A stretch of DNA of 53,245 nt, from positions 1-53,245 of the forward strand of contig JAURNR010000049.1 in assembly GCA_030830065.1 (NCBI GenBank), written 5' to 3'. The stretch comes from Bacteroidota bacterium (GTDB lineage: Bacteria > Bacteroidota > Bacteroidia > NS11-12g > UBA955). Of this stretch, positions 8,904-17,422 are shown piece after piece; position 1 is the stretch's first letter; each line of letters begins with the position of its first letter. A model generated the notes under the pieces. The model did no database searches. It was not told the origin of the DNA and worked only from the letters and a program-made list of their open reading frames with translations. A program made the translations under genes and the position numbers.

Positions 8904-9651
8904 TGAATGCTGCTACACCTTCCTTATAGTCGTCAGACTTACCAGCGATTTCTTGACAATATGCCTCATATTGTAACATTGTTTCTAAGTCAGAATATGC
9001 TGCTTTATTCAACATACTTTTTATCATTCCAATGGACTTGGTTGGTGCCGCAGCATAATAGTCAGCAACTTGATTGATGGTTTCATCTAACATTTCATCA
9101 GAACACACTCGGTTAATGAGCCCCCACTCTAGAGCTTGTTGAGCTGAAATTTTGGGTGCCATTGTGGCCATTTCAAATGCTCTTGCCGGACTAATGGCTT
9201 TTGGTAGGAAATAACTACTTCCACTGTCAGGTACCAACCCCACATTTACAAAAACTTCTATCAAGGATGACTTTTCATGCGCAACGATAAAGTCACAAGC
9301 TAGCGCTAAGCTTGCTCCCGCGCCGGCTGCTACTCCATTTAATCTGCAAATTATTGGTTTAGGTAACTCTCTCATTGCCTTGATTATTGGATTATATCGC
9401 TTGTATAAACTATCCGAGAGTGATCGGTTTTTTGAGTTTGCAATTGCTTTTAAATCTTGTCCGCTGCAAAATGCTTTTCCTGCCCCAGTCAGAACAACTA
9501 CTCGAACTTCGGCATCTTTTTTTATTGCTTTCCAAACAGACTGTAGTTCATAACTCTGTTCATCATTAAAGGCATTAAAAACATCAGGTCTGTTTAATGT
9601 AACATAAGCTACCGCACCTTTTTTCTCGTACAAAACACAAGTCAATTCCAT
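8869..9651 (-). CDS. Enoyl-CoA hydratase/isomerase, PaaG-like
   Basis: A crotonase-fold protein of 260 aa. It has the CoA/oxyanion segments AFCSGQDLKAIA and GVAAGAGASLALACD, then VNVGLVPDSGSSYFLPK. The Asp in VPDSG corresponds to the single catalytic acid of PaaG-type isomerases, where hydratases use Glu. PaaG converts ring-epoxide phenylacetyl-CoA to the oxepin, but no other phenylacetate genes lie here, so a general fatty-acyl-CoA isomerase or hydratase is also possible. The ATG is five bases after a TACCTTTG -7 box. Downstream the gene overlaps the longest form of the small repeat protein. Confidence 0.85.
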   Translation of the reverse strand: MELTCVLYEKKGAVAYVTLNRPDVFNAFNDEQSYELQSVWKAIKKDAEVRVVVLTGAGKAFCSGQDLKAIANSKNRSLSDSLYKRYNPIIKAMRELPKPIICRLNGVAAGAGASLALACDFIVAHEKSSLIEVFVNVGLVPDSGSSYFLPKAISPARAFEMATMAPKISAQQALEWGLINRVCSDEMLDETINQVADYYAAAPTKSIGMIKSMLNKAAYSDLETMLQYEAYCQEIAGKSDDYKEGVAAFNEKRKPSFKGS

Positions 9652-9656
9652 AAAGC

Positions 9657-9664
9657 CAAAGGTA
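9657..9664 (-). promoter_or_regulatory. -7 box TACCTTTG of the enoyl-CoA hydratase gene
   Basis: Exact TAnnTTTG on the minus strand, ending five bases before the ATG at 9651. It lies in the 17-base gap after the membrane-protein gene (stop at 9669), implying an independent, leaderless transcript. Confidence 0.5.
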
Positions 9665-9668
9665 CTAT

Positions 9669-10361
9669 CTAAAAGTAAAAGATAGAACCCAATTTCTCGT
9701 ATAAGTAGAAATTGATAAAGACGATGGATATTCCAATCGCTGCTCCTACAATGAGTTCGTCGTTTTTATGAGATTTTAATTGTTTTCGTGAAATAGCAAC
9801 TAAAGCAGAAATAATTACACCTATGATTATCATGTATGGTTGATTCCAAATACCATAAATTTCCCAGAATTTGTCCCAAACAACAATGTTGCTCATTGCG
9901 ATGAAAAATGTGAAGAACCCTATTACCGACAATACATGAATGCTAATTTTAAATGAAAACCGATTAAACAACCACTGAACTATTAGAGATAACAGAATAA
10001 GCTGATTCCACATAATCAGGAATTCAAATTCTAGGTTTTCTATTACCACAGACTGAGGGGTTTCAGTAGTTATGCCAATTGTGTTTTCTTGCAATACAAT
10101 ACTGGAAAAAACCAGGGCACAAATCAAAGAAAAAACTACCACCCAACTTCTATGTTTTGTTTGAGGTATTTCGAGGGATTCAAATTTACCTCGTTTAACC
10201 ATTAACCAAACAAAAACAAGCGGAATTATAGAGTGTAAGAGTAAGGAAAGCAACATATTTTGCCATAGAAACCCGCTGTTTAAACTTAAATACGAAACAC
10301 CTAGGGTTGCCCAAAATGCTGGGTATGTTGCATATGATATTGTTTTGTAAAACGCTTTCAT
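9669..10361 (-). CDS. Multi-pass membrane protein, possibly degenerate PAP2-type
   Basis: A 230-aa protein with about six or seven hydrophobic segments and no signal peptide. The segment SRKQLKSHKNDELIVGAAIG resembles the third motif of PAP2 phosphatases (SRx5Hx3D) with Glu in place of the final Asp, and FKISIHVLSVIGF resembles the middle SGH motif. The first motif (Kx6RP) is not clear. This suggests a divergent member of the PAP2-like membrane proteins common in Bacteroidota, with doubtful catalytic activity. Its ATG directly follows the TAA of the M1 peptidase gene (TAAATG), so the two are probably translated from one mRNA. A plain unknown membrane protein is the alternative. Confidence 0.65.
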   Translation of the reverse strand: MKAFYKTISYATYPAFWATLGVSYLSLNSGFLWQNMLLSLLLHSIIPLVFVWLMVKRGKFESLEIPQTKHRSWVVVFSLICALVFSSIVLQENTIGITTETPQSVVIENLEFEFLIMWNQLILLSLIVQWLFNRFSFKISIHVLSVIGFFTFFIAMSNIVVWDKFWEIYGIWNQPYMIIIGVIISALVAISRKQLKSHKNDELIVGAAIGISIVFINFYLYEKLGSIFYF

Positions 10362-13300
10362 TTAAAATGATTTTTCTATGCCCATGATAAAACGAAATTG
10401 TAAATTTCCTTTGTCTACAGGGTTAGTGACATTCAAGAAAAAGGGAAAGTCAAACCTGAAAACTATTGGCTTTGTATCATTTAGAATTTTTTTATTTATG
10501 AAGTGATTGAGGTTTGTAAAATTCAACGTTGTTCCTATTCCACCATCCATGAGTATCCCACTGTTAATAAATGAATTTTTTTCCTCCCAGCCAATGATAC
10601 CGGCATCATAAAAAGCATAAGGAGATATCTTGAAATATTTGTTTTTCAATAATCCATTAAAGAGATTACCCAGCTGCCATTCTAAATTTAGAGAAGCCCC
10701 TGAAGTTCCTCTAAAGAAGGCATAAACACTATCGTTTGAGGTTCTTCCAATAACGCGATTTTGATAACCTCTTAAGTTTAAACCACCACCGTAATGAAGC
10801 GTATTTGGTATTCCAATACGTACAGGAGGTTGTGATTTTTGATATTGAAAGGGTAGTATGGCCACGTTGCCCCAATTTCTCATTATTGAATTATCGAACT
10901 GCGTTTCAGGATTTGCTGATGCAGCATATAAAGCAGATTCAGGTGAGGGGTTTTTGCCTCCTCCATATTGAGCAAATGTCCGGATTAATAATATTGTTTT
11001 TAGTATGGGCTGTTTATGCTTCCACTCCATGTTGATATAACCAAATTGAGTGTTACTCCAAGGGGAAGGAAGCCTTGTTTCAAAATTAATTGAACCAGAT
11101 TTTCCCCATTTTTGGTAATTCATTTTCCAGAATAAATTCATGGAAATATTGGATTGATTTTGCCATAATGATTGAACTGGAATTACACCGGAAAACGCTT
11201 TTTCTTGATATGCAGAGTGTTGGATAAAACTACTTGTAATTAATTGAGGCTCGGAAGGAGTTTTAACCTCTTCTGCGGTTCCACCCATTATTCGACTATA
11301 CATCCCGAAAGTGTGTTTTCCTACACTAAAATCCCAACCGATATCATTCTTGTAGCGTTGGTTCATGTAAATTAAATTAGAAAAATATCTTCCACCTTTT
11401 TTTACCTCATTAGACCAAAAAGCGTCTACACCAATTTTCTGAGCAGGAACGTTAATTCCTAATCCATTAATTCCAGAATTATTCCAGTAATAATATGTTC
11501 TTATGTCAAAAACATGTTTTCTAGCAGCGTATTGGCCACTTATTTTTAGACCTGTTCCTAAACCAGAATATTGATTAAAATCTAGTGTGGGTCGGTATAA
11601 TAAATGGTAGGGCCCAAGGAACGAATAATTTGCTCCATTACCCCAATCTAAACTCCAATGTCTTCGGCCTCTCCATACATTATCGGGCCGGTAAACATCC
11701 GCAAGCTGCCCACTTGGATCAATCCAAACCTGATCTAATTTACTAGAAGGCTCCAGTTGAATCTCAAATGAAAAATCTCTTCTGAGGTTGTTCCATCCCT
11801 TCCAAATTTCTGTGTGTAAACGAGAAGGTACTTTAAAGTGTGTAACGGGTATTCGCAATTGAGTAACTTCTATGCGCTTTTTCTTATCTTTTGAAAAAGT
11901 AGAGAGAAGATCCACATCCAACGGCATGATCATTTCACCTTTTCGCTTTACATGGATTTTATATTTCGAATCTCCTAAATCTTCTACCTTTTTTACGGCA
12001 TAATCTACGCTTTTGTTAGATTCAAACCACTGGTCAAAAAATTTGGTCAAATCTGTTTGAGCGCTTGCTGTAATTGAATTTCTAAAATCTTCGATATATG
12101 GGTGGCAGAACTTCCAACGCTCTACATAATCTTGCATAGCTGTGAAGAAAATGGAATCACCCAAATAGTATTTTAAGTTATACAGCATGGTTGCAGTCTT
12201 ATAATAAACGTGTCCGTATCCTCCTCCATGTCGAACACCGTCACCGAATTCATTGCTGTGGGTATTTAAGAACGCATCTTCACCATCCATTGCATCGTTT
12301 AAATACCCGGCAAAAACTCTGTTGTATTCAGGGTAAGATTCAACACGAAAAGTCCGCATTGCAAAAGCAGTTAAAAACTGAGTGAATCCTTCGTCTAAAG
12401 CAGCTCTGTAAGTTTCGTTACTTCCAAGCATACCCATAAACCAATTGTGACCTACTTCGTGAGCAATTAGACTTTTATGGCTTGGATAATATCCTCCACA
12501 CAAGGTAAGCATCGGATATTCCATTCCGTCCGCTGCGTCAGCAACAACAATTTTAGGATATTCATACAAACCAAATACATTGCTGTATAGGGAAATTACA
12601 TCTTTAAGAAAGTCAGCCGTTTCTTGCCATCTACCTGCATTGTTTTCTTGCGCTAGTGCGACGCATTTTATACCATTCCATTTTACTTCATGTCTTCTAT
12701 ATGTTGGGTCGGCAGTCCAGGCAAAATCATGAACATTAAAGGCATAGTATTTCCAAGTTTTTGTTTTGTTGGAAGGGGGAATTATTTCTGACGGACTTTC
12801 TCCAATTGCTTTGCCTTCAAAATTTTGAATGTCGATTTGCTTCTTCAGACTCTCTGGCAGAACCTCTTCCTCATTAATAAGACTGCCAGTGGCTTCTATA
12901 ATATATTGTTCGGGTAACTCAAGTTCAACAAGAAATTCGCCAAAATCTCCGTAAAATTCTTTCTCAAGATGTTCGTCTGTTTCCCAACTAAACTTCTCAT
13001 CAAAAACACAAATTCGCGGATACCAGTGAACTCCGTTAAAGTGTTTAACCCCATGATGTTCGTATACTTTCATTCGGCGTCGGATACTTCCACGGTCGAA
13101 ATAAGTTTTGAAAACAATATTAAATTTACAACTATCACCGGGCAACAGGTGATAGGGTAGATCAACTTGCATAATGGTGCCATCTAAGCGGTATCCTAGG
13201 TAAGGGTCATCATTATTATTTTTATGATCTAAAACTTCACCATTAACCTTAATCTCAGATATTTGGGTGCCTAATTTTTGTTTTTCATAAGGTCCATAAT

Positions 13301-13634
13301 TTACATTAAGTTTATTGAGTTTGTAAAGGTCATCTGTGAGAGATTCGGGTTGGAAAGAATTCTGATAAAGGTGAAAAAATGCTTCCTTTTGTATGTGCGG
13401 AGAATTATTGTAATAAGTTAATTCTAAACTTCCGTATATAATTTCTTTCTCGTCATCGAGCTTGGCTTTGATATGGTAAGAAACATCTTGTTGCCAATAT
13501 GAACTATGTGGAGACTTTTTTTTCCAATATCGTGAATTATCAGAGCTCCTGTAAAAACCGAGAGAATTTTGAGCTTCACTATATGCACTAACAAAAAGAG
13601 TAAGAATAACAATACTAATTCTAATATTTACCAT
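10362..13634 (-). CDS. M1 family metallopeptidase fused to a C-terminal outer-membrane beta-barrel
   Basis: The protein is 1090 aa with signal peptide MVNIRISIVILTLFVSAYSEAQ. The first ~650 residues form an M1 aminopeptidase-like module: GMEYP substrate-site motif, then zinc ligands HEVGH (His392, His396) and Glu415 in LDEGF. From ~690 on, alternating amphipathic strands run to the end. They include LNLRGYQNR, like the LRGY signature of Omp85/surface-antigen barrels, and a final strand ending FRFIMGIEKSF, with the terminal Phe typical of outer-membrane barrels. The peptidase is therefore likely tethered to the outer membrane by its own barrel. Canonical M1 enzymes are soluble. Downstream is a zero-gap membrane-protein gene. 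Confidence 0.85.
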   Translation of the reverse strand: MVNIRISIVILTLFVSAYSEAQNSLGFYRSSDNSRYWKKKSPHSSYWQQDVSYHIKAKLDDEKEIIYGSLELTYYNNSPHIQKEAFFHLYQNSFQPESLTDDLYKLNKLNVNYGPYEKQKLGTQISEIKVNGEVLDHKNNNDDPYLGYRLDGTIMQVDLPYHLLPGDSCKFNIVFKTYFDRGSIRRRMKVYEHHGVKHFNGVHWYPRICVFDEKFSWETDEHLEKEFYGDFGEFLVELELPEQYIIEATGSLINEEEVLPESLKKQIDIQNFEGKAIGESPSEIIPPSNKTKTWKYYAFNVHDFAWTADPTYRRHEVKWNGIKCVALAQENNAGRWQETADFLKDVISLYSNVFGLYEYPKIVVADAADGMEYPMLTLCGGYYPSHKSLIAHEVGHNWFMGMLGSNETYRAALDEGFTQFLTAFAMRTFRVESYPEYNRVFAGYLNDAMDGEDAFLNTHSNEFGDGVRHGGGYGHVYYKTATMLYNLKYYLGDSIFFTAMQDYVERWKFCHPYIEDFRNSITASAQTDLTKFFDQWFESNKSVDYAVKKVEDLGDSKYKIHVKRKGEMIMPLDVDLLSTFSKDKKKRIEVTQLRIPVTHFKVPSRLHTEIWKGWNNLRRDFSFEIQLEPSSKLDQVWIDPSGQLADVYRPDNVWRGRRHWSLDWGNGANYSFLGPYHLLYRPTLDFNQYSGLGTGLKISGQYAARKHVFDIRTYYYWNNSGINGLGINVPAQKIGVDAFWSNEVKKGGRYFSNLIYMNQRYKNDIGWDFSVGKHTFGMYSRIMGGTAEEVKTPSEPQLITSSFIQHSAYQEKAFSGVIPVQSLWQNQSNISMNLFWKMNYQKWGKSGSINFETRLPSPWSNTQFGYINMEWKHKQPILKTILLIRTFAQYGGGKNPSPESALYAASANPETQFDNSIMRNWGNVAILPFQYQKSQPPVRIGIPNTLHYGGGLNLRGYQNRVIGRTSNDSVYAFFRGTSGASLNLEWQLGNLFNGLLKNKYFKISPYAFYDAGIIGWEEKNSFINSGILMDGGIGTTLNFTNLNHFINKKILNDTKPIVFRFDFPFFLNVTNPVDKGNLQFRFIMGIEKSF

Positions 13635-13682
13635 AAAAACGCAATTTACGAAAACCTCCTTACTCCTAATTAATCAATTGGT

Positions 13683-14414
13683 TTGAAAGAGCGAATAAGT
13701 TTATGCAAATTTGTAGTGTTGAATAATTGGGAGTTTAATATTGATAACAACAACGAAGAGTTAAAACTAATTGCTCTTAAACACTCCGGAAGGGTTAACC
13801 AAATAGGAGTTAATTCTTTTGGAAAAGTAGGTTTTCACTTAATCGATGAAAAGAATAAGTTGATTAAGGGTGGGCAATTTGTTGTAATTGACTCTCCAAT
13901 ACATCTTGTACCTGAACCCTTTTTAGGAGCACAACCTACAGGTATAGAATTAAATGTTAAGATAGAAATAACCCCAGGAGTATTCCTCTGCTATGAGGGA
14001 AAGAATCGTCAGCATTTGTTTCAGGGTGTTTTTCAAAAAGCAAACCAAATAGCACAACAAAAATCAAATATTGCATTTGTTTGGAATCACGAAGATTTGA
14101 TTTACATTATCTGTTTTAAAGAGAAGAAATTTGTTTTTGGGAATATCTATAATGTTCAGGATATGGCCGAATGCATTTATTTTTCATTGTCAGCAATACA
14201 AGATTGTGGCGTTTATAACGTGGGTTTTGAATTCTATATTGATGGTGATTCCAATTGGGTTCACGATTTTTCTGAGCAATTATTACCTATGGGATTAAAA
14301 CCGACTCCAGTCCACCATGCCGAACTATACAACGGGTATTATAATTCACCTCAAAACCACATAGATTCTTATCTGTTTCAATTGCTGTCATGCGAGTTAC
14401 CGGAGGAGTATTAA
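13683..14414 (+). CDS. DUF3822-like protein
   Basis: No catalytic motif is recognised. The body (SPIHLVPEPFLGAQP, KKFVFGNIYNVQDMAECIYFSLSAIQDCGV, FEFYIDGDS) resembles the Bacteroidota DUF3822 family, which commonly precedes rsmD and coaD as here. The track start is a TTG at 13683. A TTTG-N20-CAAATTTG pair (13682-13713) suggests transcription starts near 13718, in which case the in-frame TTG at 13719 or GTG at 13716 would be the real start. The end overlaps rsmD by 25 bases, indicating translational coupling. Function is unknown. Confidence 0.65.
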   Translation: MKERISLCKFVVLNNWEFNIDNNNEELKLIALKHSGRVNQIGVNSFGKVGFHLIDEKNKLIKGGQFVVIDSPIHLVPEPFLGAQPTGIELNVKIEITPGVFLCYEGKNRQHLFQGVFQKANQIAQQKSNIAFVWNHEDLIYIICFKEKKFVFGNIYNVQDMAECIYFSLSAIQDCGVYNVGFEFYIDGDSNWVHDFSEQLLPMGLKPTPVHHAELYNGYYNSPQNHIDSYLFQLLSCELPEEY

Positions 14415-14935
14415 AGGGTATGCAATTCCCACCGGGATTTGCTAGCCATGTACGTCCATCGACCGATCGAGTACGGGAAAGTTTGTTTAATCAACTTGTG
14501 CATCGATATGACCTTAACGGAATTAATGTATTAGACCTTTTTAGTGGATCAGGTATTATTGCAGCAGAGTTTTTTAGTCGTGGTGTAGAATGTGTAAAAT
14601 CGATAGATTTAGATTTTAAAAATGTTTCATACCAGAATGAAAGAAAAAAGGAAAGAAAGGAATTAGAGAACTGGCAAATTACAAAACACGACGTTTTTAA
14701 ATGGTTAAAGAATGATGATAAAAAATATGATATCATTTTTGCTGACCCGCCTTATGGAATGCCAGATTTAAATGTGTTTCCACTAAAGGTTGCTAGTATG
14801 TTAAAAGACGATGGAATTTTAGTGTTTGAACACCAACCCAATTTATCATTTTCACTACCCATTGATCATCAAAAAGAATACGGTAGCACAACAATTAGTA
14901 TATTCGTTGAAAGTCAAATAAAAAATGGAAAATAG
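14390..14935 (+). CDS. rsmD: 16S rRNA (guanine966-N2)-methyltransferase
   Basis: A 181-aa class I methyltransferase with the RsmD start MRVTGGVLKGMQF, the RPSTDRVRESLFN motif, the SAM-binding VLDLFSGSG, and the catalytic FADPPYG. RsmD methylates G966 (E. coli numbering) of 16S rRNA during 30S assembly. The ATG lies inside the end of the DUF3822 gene, and its own end overlaps coaD by 11 bases. The rsmD-coaD pairing is common across bacteria and supports the call. Confidence 0.93.
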   Translation: MRVTGGVLKGMQFPPGFASHVRPSTDRVRESLFNQLVHRYDLNGINVLDLFSGSGIIAAEFFSRGVECVKSIDLDFKNVSYQNERKKERKELENWQITKHDVFKWLKNDDKKYDIIFADPPYGMPDLNVFPLKVASMLKDDGILVFEHQPNLSFSLPIDHQKEYGSTTISIFVESQIKNGK

Positions 14936-15386
14936 AATTGCGGTATTTCCGGGCACATTCGATCCTGTTACAAAGGGGCATGCAGACATAGTAAATAGAG
15001 CTGCAGGTTTGTTTGATAAAATTATTATTGCCGTAGGTGTAAATACCCAAAAAAAGACTTTATTCAGTTTAGAGCAGAGAATTGAATGGTTGGAAGAAAC
15101 CTTCAAACACTTATCTCATATAGAAATTAAAAGCTATCAAGGATTAACAGTTGATTTTTGTAAATCACAAAAGGCAAAATTTATTTTGAGAGGCCTTCGA
15201 AACTCTTCTGATTTTAATTATGAGACGCATATTGCTCATTTGAACACAAGTTTGGATTCAGAAATAGAAACCGTATTTATTCTCACTTCTCCGGAGTTGA
15301 GTTATATCTCTAGTACGTTGATTAGAGATTTAATAATACATAAAGGGGAATACAAAAAATACTTACCCGAAGGGATCAAGCTGTAG
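14925..15386 (+). CDS. coaD: Phosphopantetheine adenylyltransferase
   Basis: CoaD transfers AMP to 4'-phosphopantetheine, the fourth step of coenzyme A synthesis. The nucleotidyltransferase motif is GTFDPVTKGH at the N-terminus and the second signature is SYISSTLIRDL near the C-terminus; LRGLRNSSDFNYE is the substrate-binding region. 153 aa is normal. It overlaps rsmD and its stop abuts the stop of the convergent NUDIX gene with no gap. Confidence 0.96.
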   Translation: MENRIAVFPGTFDPVTKGHADIVNRAAGLFDKIIIAVGVNTQKKTLFSLEQRIEWLEETFKHLSHIEIKSYQGLTVDFCKSQKAKFILRGLRNSSDFNYETHIAHLNTSLDSEIETVFILTSPELSYISSTLIRDLIIHKGEYKKYLPEGIKL

Positions 15387-16037
15387 TTAGACGCTCGCTT
15401 CTGCCTCTTTGTGAGAGATTAATGCTTTTTGAATAATGTCTCTTACGCTCTTGTAAGTTTGAAACTCAGGGCTTTCAAACCAATTTAATGACTCAAATTT
15501 TACTTCGCTTATACCTTCTTCTGTTTGAGGTTTTAAATCGGAATAATTACTACTGTTCATTTTATACCAGTGTGTTTCTTTCAGTAGAATACTGTCTTCT
15601 TCTCGATAAGCATGGTAGGTTTCTCCAATTTTATCGGAGATATTAATCATATTGATTCCAGTTTCTTCCATGACCTCTCGAAGAGCGGCTGCGCGCTGAT
15701 CTTCATGTTTTTCAATTTTCCCTTTGGGTAAATCCCATAAACCGTTTCTTTTTATACAGAGCAATTGATTTTCTTTATTAAAAACCAACCCCCCAGCAGC
15801 TTGAATAAGAGTGTAGTCCAAGGCAAATTCCCTAAATGTTTCTGTTGGATCTGGGCTCATAAGGCCAAATGTCATTGGCTTTCCCCAGTTATCACTGTTT
15901 ACTAGGATGTTGAAACTTTTGTGAATTTCATCATCTCCAATATAAAACAGATTTGGTATTCCTCTCAGCGCTTCCTGAGAATCTGTTATAATGAGTGCAC
16001 CCTCATTAAAGTAGATTTTGTAAGTTTGCGGCTCCAT
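15387..16037 (-). CDS. NUDIX hydrolase
   Basis: The complete NUDIX box GKIEKHEDQRAAALREVMEETGI (Gx5Ex7REUxEExGU) lies mid-protein, preceded by WDLPKG. The ~65-residue N-terminal extension (TYKIYFNEGALIITDSQEA) is also seen in relatives found next to pyrE in Bacteroidota, which supports this start. Substrate is unknown; NUDIX enzymes cleave nucleoside diphosphates linked to another moiety. The start codon overlaps that of pyrE by two bases in the divergent direction, so its promoter must lie in pyrE coding DNA; a TAATTTTG is there, 14 bases upstream of the ATG. Confidence 0.9.
   Translation of the reverse strand: MEPQTYKIYFNEGALIITDSQEALRGIPNLFYIGDDEIHKSFNILVNSDNWGKPMTFGLMSPDPTETFREFALDYTLIQAAGGLVFNKENQLLCIKRNGLWDLPKGKIEKHEDQRAAALREVMEETGINMINISDKIGETYHAYREEDSILLKETHWYKMNSSNYSDLKPQTEEGISEVKFESLNWFESPEFQTYKSVRDIIQKALISHKEAEASV
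16021..16028 (+). promoter_or_regulatory. -7 box TAAGTTTG of pyrE, inside the NUDIX coding region
   Basis: Exact TAnnTTTG seven bases before the pyrE ATG, located within the first codons of the divergent NUDIX gene. No convincing -33 element was found. Confidence 0.45.
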
Positions 16038-16671
16038 GTCACATCAAAGTGCAAAATTAGCAAAATTTCTATTGGAAATAAAGGCCATTAAATTATCTCC
16101 GTCGAATCCTTTCATATGGACATCCGGAATAAAATCTCCAATTTATTGCGATAATCGTATGGTATTATCCTATCCGAACGTTCGTGAATTCGTAGCTGAA
16201 GAGCTTGCGAAGCTTGTTAAAGATAAATTCCCAGATTCAAATAAAATTGCCGGAATTGCTACCGCGGGGATTGCTCATGGTATGCTTTGTGCAGATCGTT
16301 TGGGTATGTCTTATTGCTATGTAAGACCTGAACCAAAGAAGCATGGTTTAAAAAACCAAGTTGAGGGACAATTGGAAGAAGGCGATAGGGTTGTGCTGAT
16401 TGAGGATCTAATTTCAACTGGAAAAAGTTCATTTCAAGCCGTTGAGGGCGTAAAAAATGCGGGAGGAATAGTTGTAGGGGTTATAGCACTTTTCACCTAT
16501 GGTTTTGAAGAAGCTAAAATTCGCTTTGAAAATGCAGGAATTCCAGTTTATACCATTTCTGATTTTCCAACTTTGGCGGAAGTTGCTGCTCATGAAGGAT
16601 ATATTAATACGGAGGATATAGAGAAGGTTAAAAACTTTGCTAACGACCCTAAAGGTTGGGGTTCAAACTAA
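16036..16671 (+). CDS. pyrE: Orotate phosphoribosyltransferase
   Basis: PyrE joins orotate to PRPP to form OMP in pyrimidine synthesis. It has the N-terminal WTSGIKSPIYCDNR segment, the PRPP-binding loop VVLIEDLISTGKS, and RPEPKKHGLKNQVEG, the flexible catalytic-lysine loop. 211 aa is normal. ATG at 16036 shares two bases with the NUDIX start on the other strand. The 3' end overlaps the stop of the convergent AlkD-like gene by four bases. Confidence 0.96.
   Translation: MSHQSAKLAKFLLEIKAIKLSPSNPFIWTSGIKSPIYCDNRMVLSYPNVREFVAEELAKLVKDKFPDSNKIAGIATAGIAHGMLCADRLGMSYCYVRPEPKKHGLKNQVEGQLEEGDRVVLIEDLISTGKSSFQAVEGVKNAGGIVVGVIALFTYGFEEAKIRFENAGIPVYTISDFPTLAEVAAHEGYINTEDIEKVKNFANDPKGWGSN
16052..16059 (-). 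promoter_or_regulatory. -7 box TAATTTTG of the NUDIX gene, inside pyrE
   Basis: Exact TAnnTTTG on the minus strand ending 14 bases before the NUDIX ATG at 16037 and lying within the pyrE coding region. An AT-rich surround makes chance occurrence possible. Confidence 0.35.
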
Positions 16672-17342
16672 CGTAAATGTTTAAGCGCCTCTCTTTTTGA
16701 CAGAGGTTTTAGTGTATATTTATTTACAAATTCTATAACCCAATTTGGGTTTGTTTTTGCATACTGGCGAAGTGCCCAACCAATGGCTTTTTGAAGAAAA
16801 AATTCTTTTGAATTAAGATGTGGTAGAATAGAAAACTCTAACAAGTCAATATTTGTATCTGATTTAAATCCTAATTGAGAAATAACAGCACTGCGGTTAA
16901 TCCACATATTCTCATCCTCGGTATATTCATGAATCTTGCTCTTCATTATGTCAAGGTTGCTATGTAGAATTTCACCTAAGTTTTTAGCCGCAAGCATATC
17001 TACAGTGTCCCACCAACTTTTAGTAGAAATTAGATACTCTATAAATGGCAAATCTTCGGCGGTTAACCACTTTTTACGTTTTCCTAAAATATCCAAAGCC
17101 ACATATTGGAATTCTCTTTCCTCCTGCATCCACAATAATTTTACCCAATTCAATAATTCTTGACGGCTCTGTGGTTTCCATTGAGAATAAAGTTCTGCTT
17201 CTGCGAGTTTTCTCATCGGAGATGTCACCCCAAAATATACAAAATGATGTTTCATATATTTTTCCATACTCGGTTTTTTAAGCGGGTTGGCGTGATTAAT
17301 CAATGATGATTTTAGTATGTTAATTTGTTCGATGAATTCCAT
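16668..17342 (-). CDS. AlkD-like DNA alkylation repair protein
   Basis: A 224-aa, all-helical HEAT-repeat-type protein. KSWWDTVDMLAAKNLG is the conserved segment containing the Trp and Asp that contact the lesion in AlkD, and EFFLQKAIGWALRQYAKTNP is the C-terminal signature. AlkD removes cationic alkylated bases (3-methyladenine, 7-methylguanine) without base flipping. It is transcribed divergently from the DUF4197 operon, with a near-match TACTTTCG box 12 bases before the ATG, and overlaps the end of pyrE by four bases. Confidence 0.87.
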   Translation of the reverse strand: MEFIEQINILKSSLINHANPLKKPSMEKYMKHHFVYFGVTSPMRKLAEAELYSQWKPQSRQELLNWVKLLWMQEEREFQYVALDILGKRKKWLTAEDLPFIEYLISTKSWWDTVDMLAAKNLGEILHSNLDIMKSKIHEYTEDENMWINRSAVISQLGFKSDTNIDLLEFSILPHLNSKEFFLQKAIGWALRQYAKTNPNWVIEFVNKYTLKPLSKREALKHLR

Positions 17343-17408
17343 TTTTTACTTCTACGAAAGTAATCGAATTAACCACCAATTGTATACTTAATTGTCAAGA
17401 GCAAAATG

Positions 17409-17416
17409 TATATTTG
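17409..17416 (+). promoter_or_regulatory. -7 box TATATTTG of the DUF4197/TonB-receptor operon
   Basis: Exact TAnnTTTG six bases before the ATG at 17423. The ORF track's TTG start at 17414 is the last three bases of this box, which argues against that start. Confidence 0.5.
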
Positions 17417-17422
17417 AATGCT

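Noticed and set aside
13640-13680. AAGGAGG on the minus strand upstream of the barrel-fused M1 gene as a Shine-Dalgarno site
   Set aside because: It lies about 20 bases from the ATG, too far for normal function, and no in-frame start fits it better.
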